This document shows positions 1-8,801 of a DNA stretch of 64,000 nucleotides, piece after piece. Origin of the DNA: Denitromonas ohlonensis. GTDB lineage: Bacteria > Pseudomonadota > Gammaproteobacteria > Burkholderiales > Rhodocyclaceae. Location: assembly GCF_007625205.1 (NCBI RefSeq), contig NZ_VMNI01000017.1, forward strand, positions 1 to 64,000, read 5' to 3'. The stretch's first letter is position 1. Each line of letters starts with the position of its first letter. The notes beneath the pieces are model-generated. The model was not told where the DNA came from. It was given only the letters and a program-made list of their open reading frames with translations, and ran no database searches. A program made the position numbers and the translations under genes.

Positions 1-24
1 CAAAACCGCCCCGTTCGGGGCGGA
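1..24 (-). terminator. Rho-independent terminator of the minor-pilin operon
   Basis: Positions 6-23 form a GC-rich hairpin with 8-bp arms and a 2-base loop. Read on the minus strand it is followed by TTTTG. It lies 108 bases after the stop of the short pilin ORF, so it is the natural end of the leftward fimT-to-pilin transcript. Confidence 0.75.
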
Positions 25-131
25 TCATCGAGAGATATTTGCAGGGGAAGAGTCGAGCTAAATTGCCCGAGGGCCGGGCTCGTCCAACAAACGGTTCAGA
101 TCGTGGCTCGCTTCGCGATCACGATCTAACC

Positions 132-251
132 TTAGTCGTTGGGGTAGGCAATGGCGGCAAGAATGCCGATGATCGCGACAACGATCATCACCTCGATGAG
201 CGTGAAACCGCGGTGTTCATGGCGCGGGAAGGGCTGCGCTATGCGTTTCAT
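132..251 (-). pseudogene. Ultra-short / truncated type IV prepilin (PilE-like)
   Basis: This ORF of 39 codons holds a class III prepilin leader with the cleavage site RG|FTLIE (Glu5 present) and the hydrophobic segment VMIVVAIIGILAAIAYP. It then stops with TAA, leaving a mature peptide of about 25 residues. Normal major pilins have 120-160 residues and even the short Geobacter type has about 60. Its ATG overlaps the stop of the upstream pilY2-like gene (ATGA), so translation is coupled, and the position matches pilE in the Pseudomonas fimU-pilVWXY1Y2E order. The 108 bases up to the terminator hold no obvious pilin sequence in any frame. It may be a decayed pilE or a genuine membrane mini-pilin. 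Confidence 0.55.
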
Positions 252-574
252 TGCGCGCTCCCGTTGCCAAAGAGGTGAAGCTCGACGACCACGGTGTTTC
301 CTTGGCCGTCGGCGTTCGTTTCCATGGCGATTTGCTTTCCAACCCATGCCGAAGAAACCGGCGAATAGGCCAGACCGCGATCGTCGGCGGTGATTTTCGT
401 CGCTGTCGTGACCTTGAGCTTCCGGTCGCCGACGACAATGGTGGATGTCGCCGGGCTGACCGCTTTGATGATCCCGATTTCTTCAAGCGGGCGCTCTTGT
501 GCGATGGCGCCGAGGCTCAGCAGCCCGATCATGCTGGCGAAGGTCAGGCGACACACAAATGTATGAATAGTCAT
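248..574 (-). CDS. PilY2-like small secreted protein
   Basis: This 108-residue protein has an N-terminal signal peptide ending near ALGAIAQ. A compact beta-rich body follows (GIIKAVSPATSTIVVGDRKL and later segments). It lies 12 bases after pilY1 and overlaps the pilin ORF by four bases. Position and size correspond to PilY2 of the Pseudomonas minor-pilin operon, whose exact role in pilus biogenesis is not settled. Similarity was judged from context and the 'VV.G..L.V...T' pattern, not from an alignment. An AAGGA ribosome-binding site about 9 bases upstream supports the ATG. Confidence 0.55.
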   Translation of the reverse strand: MTIHTFVCRLTFASMIGLLSLGAIAQERPLEEIGIIKAVSPATSTIVVGDRKLKVTTATKITADDRGLAYSPVSSAWVGKQIAMETNADGQGNTVVVELHLFGNGSAQ

Positions 575-586
575 GGCCGAAATTCC

Positions 587-3500
587 TTATTGCAGCTGCC
601 GCCACGAAATGCGGCGACTCCCGTCGGATTGTTGAGTGCTCTTGTCGATGGTGCCAGTCGAGGTTGAGCCGTATTTGTGGGTCTTGCCGCCTGCGTCGCG
701 AACCTGGCCCAAGCTCTTGATCATGCCGCCCACCACACGACGCCCGCTCACGACTTTGTTGTTGTATTCGTTGCTGCTGCCGTAAGTGCCGTCCCTGGAC
801 AAGTCGAACACGTTGTGGTCCGTCCGTCCGCCGGTGTAGGGCGCCAGTTCGATGATCCAGCTTGAGCCACCCCCAGCGCACGCATCATCGTCGGGGATGG
901 AGCTCACATAGATGATGCGATCTTTCCAGAGGATCGGGTCGGTCAGGATGCGCTCGCCTTCCTTGACGTTGGTCGGCGGGATGAGATCGACCAGGAAGCC
1001 TCGATGATTCACGGTTGGGGTGTTTTGCGAGAACTGACGAATTTCCCAGACGTTGCCTTTGAATGATTGTGACCCTTCGTAGGTGATGCTCTGCACCAGC
1101 AGATCGCTTCGCGCCACTTTGGATGTCGTGCTGATACTGCCGCAACCCGTGCCAGAGACACCGATGCCGCACTCGTCCTGAACGCCATAGAGCGACTGCT
1201 TGCTCAGGTCGGTGTTGTCGCCTGACTCAAAGTACTTGCCAGTCCCGAAATAGACCATCAGGCCTTTTGTGGGGTGCTTGCTGACCTGCACTTTGGCGGT
1301 GATCGGCTGCGCTTGCGCGGGAGAGCCTCCGTCAGTTGCCTTGAACAGCGGCTTGCCGCCGAAAGCGACTTTCCAGTTACTGTTGCTGCTGCCGGTAAAG
1401 TCAAACTTCCAGACATTGCCGTGCAAGTCACCGGCGTAAATCAGATCAATCGATCCGTTCTGGTCGCTGTCGATGACGACGGGCGTCGCCAGGCCATTCG
1501 GGGTTGTCGAACTTCCGACGCCGGTATCGATTTTCTTGATCAGTGCGCCGGTACTGATATTGACGACGAACAACTGGGCTTTTTGGGCCGTGCTGTTGTA
1601 GCCATTGCCAAAGATGGCGACCCAGTCACCGCTCTCAGTCCGGCCAATGGATGCCTGGCCGAGCGTGAAGCCCAGTTCGCCGAAACCGGTGGTGGAGTCG
1701 TTGACTTCCCAAAGAACGTCAGAGGCACCGAAGCCATGCGCATTTTCAACATTGAGCGCGAAGTACCCTTTGCCGCCTGCGCCAGTAGAACCAACCAGCA
1801 CGGTTTTCCAGTTGCTGCCGATGAGGGCATCGCCGACTTTTGGCGCGCCATCCACATAGTAGCGGTGGGTGTACTTCGGGTCAGCCAGCGTTGGCAGGCC
1901 GGACATGATTGAGTTGGGGACGTAACCGAACAGCTCTGCGCCCGTGTCGCTATCCAGACCACGGAAAATGCCGTCATTGGCCCCAAAGAACAGTGCGCCC
2001 TTGCGGTTCTGGAAAGTGGTCGTGAGTCGTCGCGCGATATACGCTTTTCGTTCCGATGCGCTTAGCGAGCCGGCCAGACTGTATCCATAGTCCTCATTCT
2101 TGACGAATGCCGGATCGGAGTTGACGACGTCGCCCATGATGCTCTTGCGCGTGCGGAAGGGCCCGTTGTTTGACGCCTCTTTGCTCTGGTCGCCACGCAC
2201 CCACTCCAGCAGGGTCGAGTCGTTATTGAGCGCAGTTTTCTGGCTTGTCGCCAACGACGCCCAAGCCAGCGGAATGCCCTGTCCGTTGCTGGGGTTGATG
2301 GTGAAGAGGCTGCGGGTCAAGAAGGCCGGAATCTGCTTGCTCGCTTGCCAAGTTGGCGTGGTATCCGGGTCGCCGGTGTTGACATCAATCTTGTAGGCCA
2401 ACATGTCACCCGTCCAGGTGCCGCTGTCGAAGCGTGCCTGGAAGAGGAGCGTATTGGTGCTCAGGCGAGTGGAGTTGGCCGCCACTGTTGCGGCCGAACT
2501 GGTCCGGGCGTTGATGGTGGCCAGCGTGGCCGCGAGTGCGTTGGCGAAGGTTTGCGGGTCCTTTGCGCTGAAGAACTCGCCACGGCCGTTCAGGCTGGCG
2601 TGCAGCAAGTCATCAATCTTGGCCGGGTCACTGGAGGTCGGGCTGGGCCAACCAGGGTCCGTCTTGGTCGCAATCGCGGCAAAGGCGGTGGTTGATGAGA
2701 TGGTGCCTTCAACGCCGAGACCGACACCAAAGGTCACCATGTGCTGCCAGAAGGCGGGGTCGTCGGTACTGACCGGGACGTTGTTGGTCAGATCGCTGCG
2801 CAGATCGCGATTCCAGTAGTACATGGCGATATCCGCCAGGTTGTTGCTCCAGCTGTCCTTGAACGGGCCGACCGGGGCGTACTGGTATGTCGCGCTATTG
2901 GGGCCGGTGATGAGCGGACCATTGTTACCGTCGTTGTTTTGCCTGGCGCCTGACGTTGCCGCTTCATAGTAACTGCCATCAGTCCAGTAGCCATCGGTGG
3001 TCAGAATGGTGAAGTTCTGGCGGCACGACAAGTCCTTGCCTCCCGATACGCCCGGGGTGGTGCTGGCGGCGCCGCGACTATCTTGCCACTCGTAGTAATC
3101 GCCTGCGGCATCAAGTGCCCGACGTAGCGGGGTGCTGCCTGTGGGCTGTTGCGCAAACAGCCAGTCAAAGAACTGCTTGCGATTGTTGGTGACGTTGCCA
3201 AAGTTGTCCTTGTCGCTGAAGTCACGTACGCCACGTTCGATGGTGGACGTCGATAAGCCGTCAACGTTTACGCTGCTTCTGTTGATACGGCCGTAGCCAA
3301 TCCGCAGCCCCGTGCCCTGCTGCGCAAAGGCCCGGCTTACGCCCGCCTTGGCGGCCGACATACGGTCGCGGTAATAGGAGTACCAGTTGGCGAAGTTGGT
3401 TTCTTCACTACTGCCTACCTTGACGTAGGTATAGCAGTCGTCATCCGTTGCTGTGCCGTTGCAGTTCGCGTTCCCGGCGTTGAATACGTAATAGAAAGCG

Positions 3501-3955
3501 GCCTGAGAATTAGCGGAATATTCATTGGAGTAACCCGCGTAATACCAGGTTGGCCTGAATGAGGTGCTGAGGTTGACCGTATTGGTTCCTCGGCTGCTTG
3601 AATAGCCGTCTTTCCAGGCGGAAGTAAAGCTTGAATTGCCTCGACTCACGCCATCCTGATCCAGCGGCGGAAGGTATGTGGCGGTGGGGTCGTAATAGAT
3701 CTTGTTGTAATAGCTCGACTTGGCCCGCTTGGTATTGTGGTTTGAATAAATGCCGTCCGGCATGAAGGACCAATCCATTGAACCGGAGTCATCGAGCACG
3801 AACAAGATGTTCGGCTCCACCGTGCCCCCCAGATAGAGCGGGACCTGAGAGATGGCCAGCGATGCTGAGAGCGCCTGACTGGGCAGGCCGAAAGCGCATG
3901 CAGCAACGACCGCTGCAGCGATGGGGGTCAGCGTTTTGGGCGGTGTAGTGTTCAT
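587..3955 (-). CDS. pilY1: PilY1-type pilus tip adhesin / biogenesis factor
   Basis: PilY1 is a large surface protein at the type IV pilus tip that promotes pilus extension, adhesion and surface sensing. The protein starts with a signal peptide (about residues 1-32) and a von Willebrand A-like domain carrying the MIDAS-like motif DDSGSM at residues 55-60. The C-terminal half is a beta-propeller with an EF-like calcium site DSDQNGSID near residues 829-837 and many Gly/Asp-rich blades. I chose the ATG at 3955 because GAAAGGTG lies 7 bases upstream. An alternative start at 3991 overlaps the pilX stop (ATGA) and would add 12 residues. Total length is 1122 residues, usual for the family. Confidence 0.9.
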   Translation of the reverse strand: MNTTPPKTLTPIAAAVVAACAFGLPSQALSASLAISQVPLYLGGTVEPNILFVLDDSGSMDWSFMPDGIYSNHNTKRAKSSYYNKIYYDPTATYLPPLDQDGVSRGNSSFTSAWKDGYSSSRGTNTVNLSTSFRPTWYYAGYSNEYSANSQAAFYYVFNAGNANCNGTATDDDCYTYVKVGSSEETNFANWYSYYRDRMSAAKAGVSRAFAQQGTGLRIGYGRINRSSVNVDGLSTSTIERGVRDFSDKDNFGNVTNNRKQFFDWLFAQQPTGSTPLRRALDAAGDYYEWQDSRGAASTTPGVSGGKDLSCRQNFTILTTDGYWTDGSYYEAATSGARQNNDGNNGPLITGPNSATYQYAPVGPFKDSWSNNLADIAMYYWNRDLRSDLTNNVPVSTDDPAFWQHMVTFGVGLGVEGTISSTTAFAAIATKTDPGWPSPTSSDPAKIDDLLHASLNGRGEFFSAKDPQTFANALAATLATINARTSSAATVAANSTRLSTNTLLFQARFDSGTWTGDMLAYKIDVNTGDPDTTPTWQASKQIPAFLTRSLFTINPSNGQGIPLAWASLATSQKTALNNDSTLLEWVRGDQSKEASNNGPFRTRKSIMGDVVNSDPAFVKNEDYGYSLAGSLSASERKAYIARRLTTTFQNRKGALFFGANDGIFRGLDSDTGAELFGYVPNSIMSGLPTLADPKYTHRYYVDGAPKVGDALIGSNWKTVLVGSTGAGGKGYFALNVENAHGFGASDVLWEVNDSTTGFGELGFTLGQASIGRTESGDWVAIFGNGYNSTAQKAQLFVVNISTGALIKKIDTGVGSSTTPNGLATPVVIDSDQNGSIDLIYAGDLHGNVWKFDFTGSSNSNWKVAFGGKPLFKATDGGSPAQAQPITAKVQVSKHPTKGLMVYFGTGKYFESGDNTDLSKQSLYGVQDECGIGVSGTGCGSISTTSKVARSDLLVQSITYEGSQSFKGNVWEIRQFSQNTPTVNHRGFLVDLIPPTNVKEGERILTDPILWKDRIIYVSSIPDDDACAGGGSSWIIELAPYTGGRTDHNVFDLSRDGTYGSSNEYNNKVVSGRRVVGGMIKSLGQVRDAGGKTHKYGSTSTGTIDKSTQQSDGSRRISWRQLQ

Positions 3956-3987
3956 GGCAACACCTTTCAGAATGGCGCGCGCGGTGT

Positions 3988-4551
3988 TCATTGCATCACC
4001 GTCGAGCGCAGGATGACGGTACTGGTGCCACTGGCACCGGTGGAGCGGGCGGTGATGTCGAAGATGCGGACATCGGCCGGTCGAAGTTCAAGCGATGCGG
4101 TTGAAAATACGCCGGGGCGCTCTTCAATCCAGTAGTCGGGCGCTTCAGCAAAGCTCGGATACGACACGGCGGGCGACAGGGGCGCCGTATAGGAGGCCAT
4201 CGCCTTGAGGTTGTTGCCTGCGGCCCAGCCGCGTACGTTGGATGTGGTTGCCCAGTTGCTGGCCACGGACTCGTCTGGTGCCGGGTTGGACGGGAACGAA
4301 AACGCACCGTTTCCAGAGAGCGAGTTGAGGGCGGTCAGTGCCTCGTTTTCGCCGGCACGCAAAGCCATTTCGGCAGCCTGTGCCGCCAGATCACGATCGC
4401 GCATATTGCCGGACATACGCTCTTCCAGCGACGTGGTTTGCATGGCGGTCAAGCCCAGCATGGTCATCACCAATAGAAGAATGAGGCCGACAATCAGCGC
4501 CGAGCCGGACTGTTCGGTGCGGACCTTGTTTGAGTGATTTCGTGGCGTCAT
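3988..4551 (-). CDS. pilX: Minor pilin-assembly protein PilX
   Basis: This 187-residue protein has a PilX-type N-terminus: SGSALIVGLILLLVMTML is an uncleaved-looking hydrophobic helix, followed by the typical QTTSLEERMSGNMRDRDLA region. It lacks the canonical Phe and Glu5 of a classic prepilin, as PilX/PilK-like proteins often do. With PilV, PilW and FimT it forms the tip-priming complex on which PilY1 sits. It lies 10 bases downstream of pilW, and its stop overlaps an upstream candidate start of pilY1. Confidence 0.85.
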   Translation of the reverse strand: MTPRNHSNKVRTEQSGSALIVGLILLLVMTMLGLTAMQTTSLEERMSGNMRDRDLAAQAAEMALRAGENEALTALNSLSGNGAFSFPSNPAPDESVASNWATTSNVRGWAAGNNLKAMASYTAPLSPAVSYPSFAEAPDYWIEERPGVFSTASLELRPADVRIFDITARSTGASGTSTVILRSTVMQ

Positions 4552-4561
4552 GGCGAGGCCC

Positions 4562-5650
4562 TTAGAAGCGGTTGCGCAACGCGATCGTTGTCGACACCGT
4601 CGAATACATCCGTCGATCCGCTGCCGTGGTTGTTACGCCATTGAAAGTGATTGGCATCGGCGCAGATACCGCGTTGTCATCCGCGCTGGCGAGCAGCAGT
4701 TCAAACTGGATTGCGATGACGTTCGGCCAGTCGGTTGCGGTCATGGCCGAGGCAGGCAGGTAGCGGGTCACGGTGCGAGCGTTCGCTCCGGGGGCCGCGG
4801 TAGCTGCGGGCAGACCGTACAAAACGTTCATGTTGGCAACGCCCTCGATCATCTCATTGCCGTTCAGATACAAGGATTGGAGCGCTTGCCCCTGGCGATT
4901 CACTTTGCTGGACTGCGCAAGATGGAAGGTCTGCGACTGCAGGCGCATGACGCGTGTGCCATCGCCGTACTCCCTGTCGCTTGCCAGACTGTCGGAGATG
5001 TTTGCCCCGCCAGTGACTTTGTGTTCCAGCGTGACGTTGTTGCCAGAGGCCGGTACATTGCTGACGCGAAAAGCGTCAGCAGAGATGCAGTCCGCCATTA
5101 TCACGATGTCGCCTTGCCGGAAGTCCAGTGCGTTGTCGCGAATGACGGGAGAGTTGGCGGATTTGACTGAAGCCGTGAGCGTTGTCGCGGCGCCAGAAGC
5201 ATAAAGAATGGTAATGACGTCGGTGCCGGGCACGCCAATGTTCGCCGGGGAGGCATAGGAGCCGACGATGCCCGGTGCGCCTGCCGCGTATCGATAGGCG
5301 CTGATGGCGTTTGCGCTGTCGAAAGTCACCCCAGTCGCACTGGACCGCGGGAACACCGCGCCATAGCCTTCCTCCTCGGCGCTGGCGGCCATGTAGCCGC
5401 AGCCAAGATGCCCCACCATCCGGAAATTGCGCTGCAGGAATTCGACGGCAAAACGGCCGTTCTCCTGTATGCGTGCCAATTCTTCGTTGTAGCGATAGGT
5501 CTGTTTGTTGTTGACGAATAGGGTGATCATGCCGCCCACAAGCAGCAGGCTGATCACCATGCCGATCATCAGTTCGATCAGCGTTGAACCACGCTGGCCG
5601 GTCAGGCGACGGCAGCGGTCAAAGACGGAGAGGGGGGCGATCGGGCTCAT
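4562..5650 (-). CDS. pilW: Minor pilin PilW
   Basis: This 362-residue prepilin-like protein has the cleavage site RG|STLIELMIGMVISLLLVGG, with Glu5 present, after a 20-residue leader. The following segment contains the PilW-typical NNKQTYRYNEELARIQENGR stretch. PilW belongs to the minor-pilin initiation complex, and its length is normal for the family. It lies between pilV (11-base gap) and pilX (10-base gap) in a tight operon. Confidence 0.88.
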   Translation of the reverse strand: MSPIAPLSVFDRCRRLTGQRGSTLIELMIGMVISLLLVGGMITLFVNNKQTYRYNEELARIQENGRFAVEFLQRNFRMVGHLGCGYMAASAEEEGYGAVFPRSSATGVTFDSANAISAYRYAAGAPGIVGSYASPANIGVPGTDVITILYASGAATTLTASVKSANSPVIRDNALDFRQGDIVIMADCISADAFRVSNVPASGNNVTLEHKVTGGANISDSLASDREYGDGTRVMRLQSQTFHLAQSSKVNRQGQALQSLYLNGNEMIEGVANMNVLYGLPAATAAPGANARTVTRYLPASAMTATDWPNVIAIQFELLLASADDNAVSAPMPITFNGVTTTAADRRMYSTVSTTIALRNRF

Positions 5651-5660
5651 GGTCGGGCGC

Positions 5661-6137
5661 TCATTCGCGGGAAACGATCTGGATGATCTGGTTCTGTCGG
5701 GCGGCGGTTACGTCGTTTGCCTCGTTCCATCTGACCGAAATGACGAAAAACGGGCCACCATCACAGGCGCCAGGGGCGGCAGGGTTGCTGACCGTGCAGA
5801 CCGAGCCATCACCTAGCGGAAGTTGCGCAGCCAGGCGGGCTTTCCAGTCAGTGATTTGTTGGTCGGGAAAGGTTGTTGCGCTGGTGAAGGCGCCAAAGGC
5901 CACGTTGAAATCACCATTGGTCGCATTTTGACCGCTCGCACGCACGCGCTCCTGCATGTCATAGGCGAGCGTGACGGCCTTTGAACGCAGTTGGGCCGTC
6001 TGGTTGAACTTGAGGGAACTGACCTGGAGCCCTGCCAGGCCAAGTAAGCCCAAGGACAGCACCACCATGGCAATTAGCGCTTCGATGAGCGAAAAGCCGC
6101 GTTGGCGAGCCCGGGGCTGGGTTGTGAGCCTTGTCAT
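5661..6137 (-). CDS. pilV: Minor pilin PilV
   Basis: This 158-residue prepilin has the cleavage site RG|FSLIEALIAMVVLSLGLLG and Glu5. The family-typical GLAGLQ segment and the conserved YDMQERVRAS follow. The ATG at 6137 was preferred over the GTG at 6146 because the latter lies inside the fimT end. It works with PilW, PilX and FimT as the pilus tip initiation complex. The overlapping or abutting gene ends indicate a single operon. Confidence 0.87.
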   Translation of the reverse strand: MTRLTTQPRARQRGFSLIEALIAMVVLSLGLLGLAGLQVSSLKFNQTAQLRSKAVTLAYDMQERVRASGQNATNGDFNVAFGAFTSATTFPDQQITDWKARLAAQLPLGDGSVCTVSNPAAPGACDGGPFFVISVRWNEANDVTAARQNQIIQIVSRE

Positions 6138-6139
6138 GT

Positions 6140-6601
6140 CTAGCACCCCACTACCGTGATGGCACCGTGTCCGATCGTGTTGATGATCAGCCGTCGCATA
6201 CGTAGATCGCCAGATGTGCAGCCCGGCGGGGAGAGGTCAATTGTTCGATCGGCCTGGGCGATATTGAGTCCGAAAGAGTCGAAGGCGATGGCCGTTGTTG
6301 CCTGAGCGCCGGTCATGGTGACTTTGGGTAAGGCTTCGTGATCGCGCAGCAAGGTCCCGTCACTGGCATTGACTTGCCACCCCGCGCTGTAGCCGCCCGC
6401 TTTGGGTGTCACCGTGACCGTGAGACCGCGTTTGACGGCTTCGCTGCGGGCGAGCGCAAATGCAGAAAGGAGTTCATTCGCCTGGGTTGTCATTCGATTG
6501 TCTTCAATCATGCGAGTAAAGCTCGGCGTGGCGATCGCGGCAAGAATTGCCATGATGGCCAGGGTGATCATTAGCTCGATGAGAGTGAATCCGCGATTCA
6601 T
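6140..6601 (-). CDS. fimT: Minor pilin FimT/FimU (GspH family)
   Basis: This 153-residue prepilin has a very short leader (MNRG|FTLIELMITLAIMAILA), Glu5, and the GspH/FimT helix ATPSFTRMIEDNRMTTQANEL. It is the first gene of the minor-pilin operon, as fimU is in Pseudomonas. The frame stays open far upstream but shows no pilin-like sequence there and runs into the tRNA gene, so the ATG directly before NRGFTLIE is the start. The paired C-terminal cysteines (residues around PGCTSG and VVGC) match the disulfide loop common in GspH-like pseudopilins. Confidence 0.85.
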   Translation of the reverse strand: MNRGFTLIELMITLAIMAILAAIATPSFTRMIEDNRMTTQANELLSAFALARSEAVKRGLTVTVTPKAGGYSAGWQVNASDGTLLRDHEALPKVTMTGAQATTAIAFDSFGLNIAQADRTIDLSPPGCTSGDLRMRRLIINTIGHGAITVVGC

Positions 6602-6711
6602 GGTCGTTGTCCGTAGGTTCTGGCTTGACTCTAGATGGCGCAAAGTCTGCAAGCGACAGGCAAACGCCGGGATGTGGGTTCCGGGGGATGAACGGTGGGT
6701 GAGGATAATGA

Positions 6712-6740
6712 TTGCAAGTTTTGCAAAGCCTCGATAAAAT
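6712..6740 (+). promoter_or_regulatory. Sigma-70 promoter of tRNA-Thr
   Basis: TTGCAA at 6712-6717 and TAAAAT at 6735-6740 are separated by 17 bases. They are followed by a GC-rich discriminator (GCGCCC), as is typical of stable-RNA promoters. Transcription would start a few bases before the mature tRNA end at 6752. Confidence 0.7.
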
Positions 6741-6751
6741 TTGCGCCCTTT

Positions 6752-6827
<76 letters not shown>

Positions 6828-6837
6828 GTTGTACGAC

Positions 6838-6870
6838 AAGGCCCTGGAGGTTTTCCTCCGGGGCCTTTGT
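6838..6870 (+). terminator. Rho-independent terminator after tRNA-Thr
   Basis: AAGGCCC-TGGAGG pairs with CCTCCG-GGGCCTT around a TTTT loop (6838-6867) and is followed by TTTGTCTTT. It ends the short tRNA transcript. Confidence 0.8.
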
Positions 6871-7061
6871 CTTTCATGGTCGGGTGAGGCGCGCTTGATT
6901 GTTCCGTGTTGTGGTGTCGCGGGGCGTTGTTTCTACGCGTGTTCGTGATGGGCGTCACGCTGGCGTGTGGGTGGTGTTCCGCCCGGTTTCGCGGCGCGTC
7001 GCCGTCCGCTGGCTGTCCTTCGACTACACTTTGCGAGACACCTTTTTCGGGAGTGGCGCGC

Positions 7062-7502
7062 GTGCGTGGATGGCTGTTGATCGGGTTGAGTTCTGTTGTG
7101 TCGCTGGCTGTGCAGGCGGCGGAGCCTTTCGGGCGGGTGGATCTGTCGATCGGGCTGTACCGGATCGACGCCGAGGTGGCGGAAACGCCGGGGCGGCGGG
7201 CGCAGGGCTTGATGGGGCGGGAGCGTCTGTTGTCGCATGAGGGCATGGTGTTCGTGTTTCCGGAGTTGCGGGCGCACTGCATGTGGATGCGCAATACGCC
7301 GCTGCCCTTGTCGGTGGCGTTTATCGACGACTCGGGGCGGATCATCAATATCGCGCAGATGCAGCCGCACTCCGAAGACAACCATTGTGCCGCGCAGCCG
7401 GCACGCTACGCGCTTGAGATGAACCAGGGCTGGTTTGCAGAGAAGCGCGTTGCGCCGGGCGCCAAGCTTGTTGGCCTGGAGCGTTTGCCTGCGCCGCGCT
7501 GA
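7062..7502 (+). CDS. DUF192 family exported protein
   Basis: This 146-residue protein has a signal peptide (RGWLLIGLSSVVSLAVQA before AEP) and a DUF192 (COG1430) domain. Family-typical segments are AQGLMGRERL, GMVFVF and MWMRNTPLPLSVAFID. The molecular role of the family is unknown; members are small periplasmic or membrane-anchored proteins. The start is taken as GTG at 7062 with GGGAG about 9 bases upstream, because it gives a clean signal peptide. The frame is open further upstream but that part looks non-coding. A weak GGGC/GCCC hairpin with a T-rich tail follows the stop. Confidence 0.8.
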   Translation: MRGWLLIGLSSVVSLAVQAAEPFGRVDLSIGLYRIDAEVAETPGRRAQGLMGRERLLSHEGMVFVFPELRAHCMWMRNTPLPLSVAFIDDSGRIINIAQMQPHSEDNHCAAQPARYALEMNQGWFAEKRVAPGAKLVGLERLPAPR

Positions 7503-7630
7503 GTCTGTGTTTGCAGAATTGGGGCGGTTTTCTGCCCTTTCTTCAGCCCTGATATTGTCCGTTCCGATCTGATAATGCTCACATCCGCTGCTCCGCGAGG
7601 GCAGCATGTGTGGCCGGATCGGAGCGTAGC

Positions 7631-8773
7631 GTGGCCGAAGAGAGTGATCTCGAGAAGACAGAAGAGGCGACACCACGACGCCTGGAGCAAGCGCGCGAAG
7701 AGGGGCAAGTCCCTCAGTCGCGCGAGCTGTCGACTTTTCTGGTCATGATGACGGGGGTCGCCGGCTTGTGGGTGATGGGGCAGTGGGTGTCCAGCCGCAT
7801 TGTTTCCCTGGTCAAGGGCGGCTTGAGTTTCGAGCCTGAGTTGGCGCGCGATACCGCGTTGATGGTGGTCAACCTCCGCGATGTGCTCGCCGAGGCGGTG
7901 CTGACGGTGGCGCCGGTGTTTGCGGTGCTGATGGCTGCTGCGGTCGCCGCCCCCATCTTGATGGGTGGCATGGTGTTTTCTCCGAAGGCCTTGCAGTTCA
8001 AGTTCGAACGCATGGATCCGCTCAAGGGGCTGGGCAAGATGTTCTCCGTGCATGGCGCGGCGGAACTGGTCAAGGCGCTGTTGAAGGCTTTTCTGGTCGG
8101 TGGCGTGGGCGCGTGGGCGATCTGGCGCGAGAAGGACCAGATGCTCGCCTTGATGTCCCAGCCGCTGGCGGCCAGCCTCAATGACTTCGCACACATTGTG
8201 TTGTTCTCCGCCTTGCTGGTGGTCTCGAGCCTGGCCTTGCTGGCCGTGCTCGATGTGCCTTTCCAGCTGTGGCAGTACCACGACAAGCTGAAGATGACCA
8301 AAGAGCAGGTTCGCCAGGAGAACAAGGAGTCCGAAGGCGATCCGCAGCTCAAGGCGCGCATCCGTCAGGCGCAGCGCGAGATGTCGCGCCGCCGGATGAT
8401 GTCCGAAGTGCCCAAGGCCGATGTGGTAGTGACCAACCCGACGCACTATGCGGTGGCCTTGCGCTACGACGCGGGGCGCATGGGCGCGCCGGTGGTGGTG
8501 GCCAAAGGCGCTGATCTGACGGCGCAAAAAATCCGTGAAATCGCGGCCGAGCACAATGTGCCGACGCTTGAGGCGCCGCCTTTGGCGCGTGCCTTGTTCG
8601 CGCACTGTGACATCGACCAGGCCGTGCCGGCCGCGTTGTACACCGCGGTGGCCGAGGTGATGGCCTATGTCTATCAACTCAACCAGTGGCTGGCCGGCGG
8701 CGGACAGGTGCCCGAGGCGCCGCAGACGCTGCCGGTGCCCGCCGATATGGACCCCGGCGCGAGCCGTGCCTGA
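7631..8773 (+). CDS. flhB: Flagellar export-gate switch protein FlhB
   Basis: FlhB is the inner-membrane component of the flagellar type III export apparatus that switches substrate specificity from rod/hook to filament. The 380-residue protein starts AEESDLEKTEEATPRRL, has four hydrophobic segments in its first 210 residues, and carries the autocleavage motif N269-P-T-H followed by YAVALRYD. I chose GTG at 7631 because GGAG lies 7 bases upstream and family members start at this point; an upstream GTG at 7610 is less likely. It is followed 28 bases later by flhA. Confidence 0.95.
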   Translation: MAEESDLEKTEEATPRRLEQAREEGQVPQSRELSTFLVMMTGVAGLWVMGQWVSSRIVSLVKGGLSFEPELARDTALMVVNLRDVLAEAVLTVAPVFAVLMAAAVAAPILMGGMVFSPKALQFKFERMDPLKGLGKMFSVHGAAELVKALLKAFLVGGVGAWAIWREKDQMLALMSQPLAASLNDFAHIVLFSALLVVSSLALLAVLDVPFQLWQYHDKLKMTKEQVRQENKESEGDPQLKARIRQAQREMSRRRMMSEVPKADVVVTNPTHYAVALRYDAGRMGAPVVVAKGADLTAQKIREIAAEHNVPTLEAPPLARALFAHCDIDQAVPAALYTAVAEVMAYVYQLNQWLAGGGQVPEAPQTLPVPADMDPGASRA

Positions 8774-8801
8774 TGCTGAATCTAACTGAACACGCTCACT
8801 C

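Noticed and set aside
60..131. Open frame after the short pilin stop that could extend it by a frameshift
   Set aside because: The alternative frame (about 23 codons starting LDRDREASHD) has no pilin-like sequence, so a simple frameshift does not restore a pilin.
7521..7536. Sigma-54-like GG/GC pair upstream of flhB
   Set aside because: Spacing fits but the -24 lacks TGGCA and the segment is explained as a weak terminator stem of the DUF192 gene.
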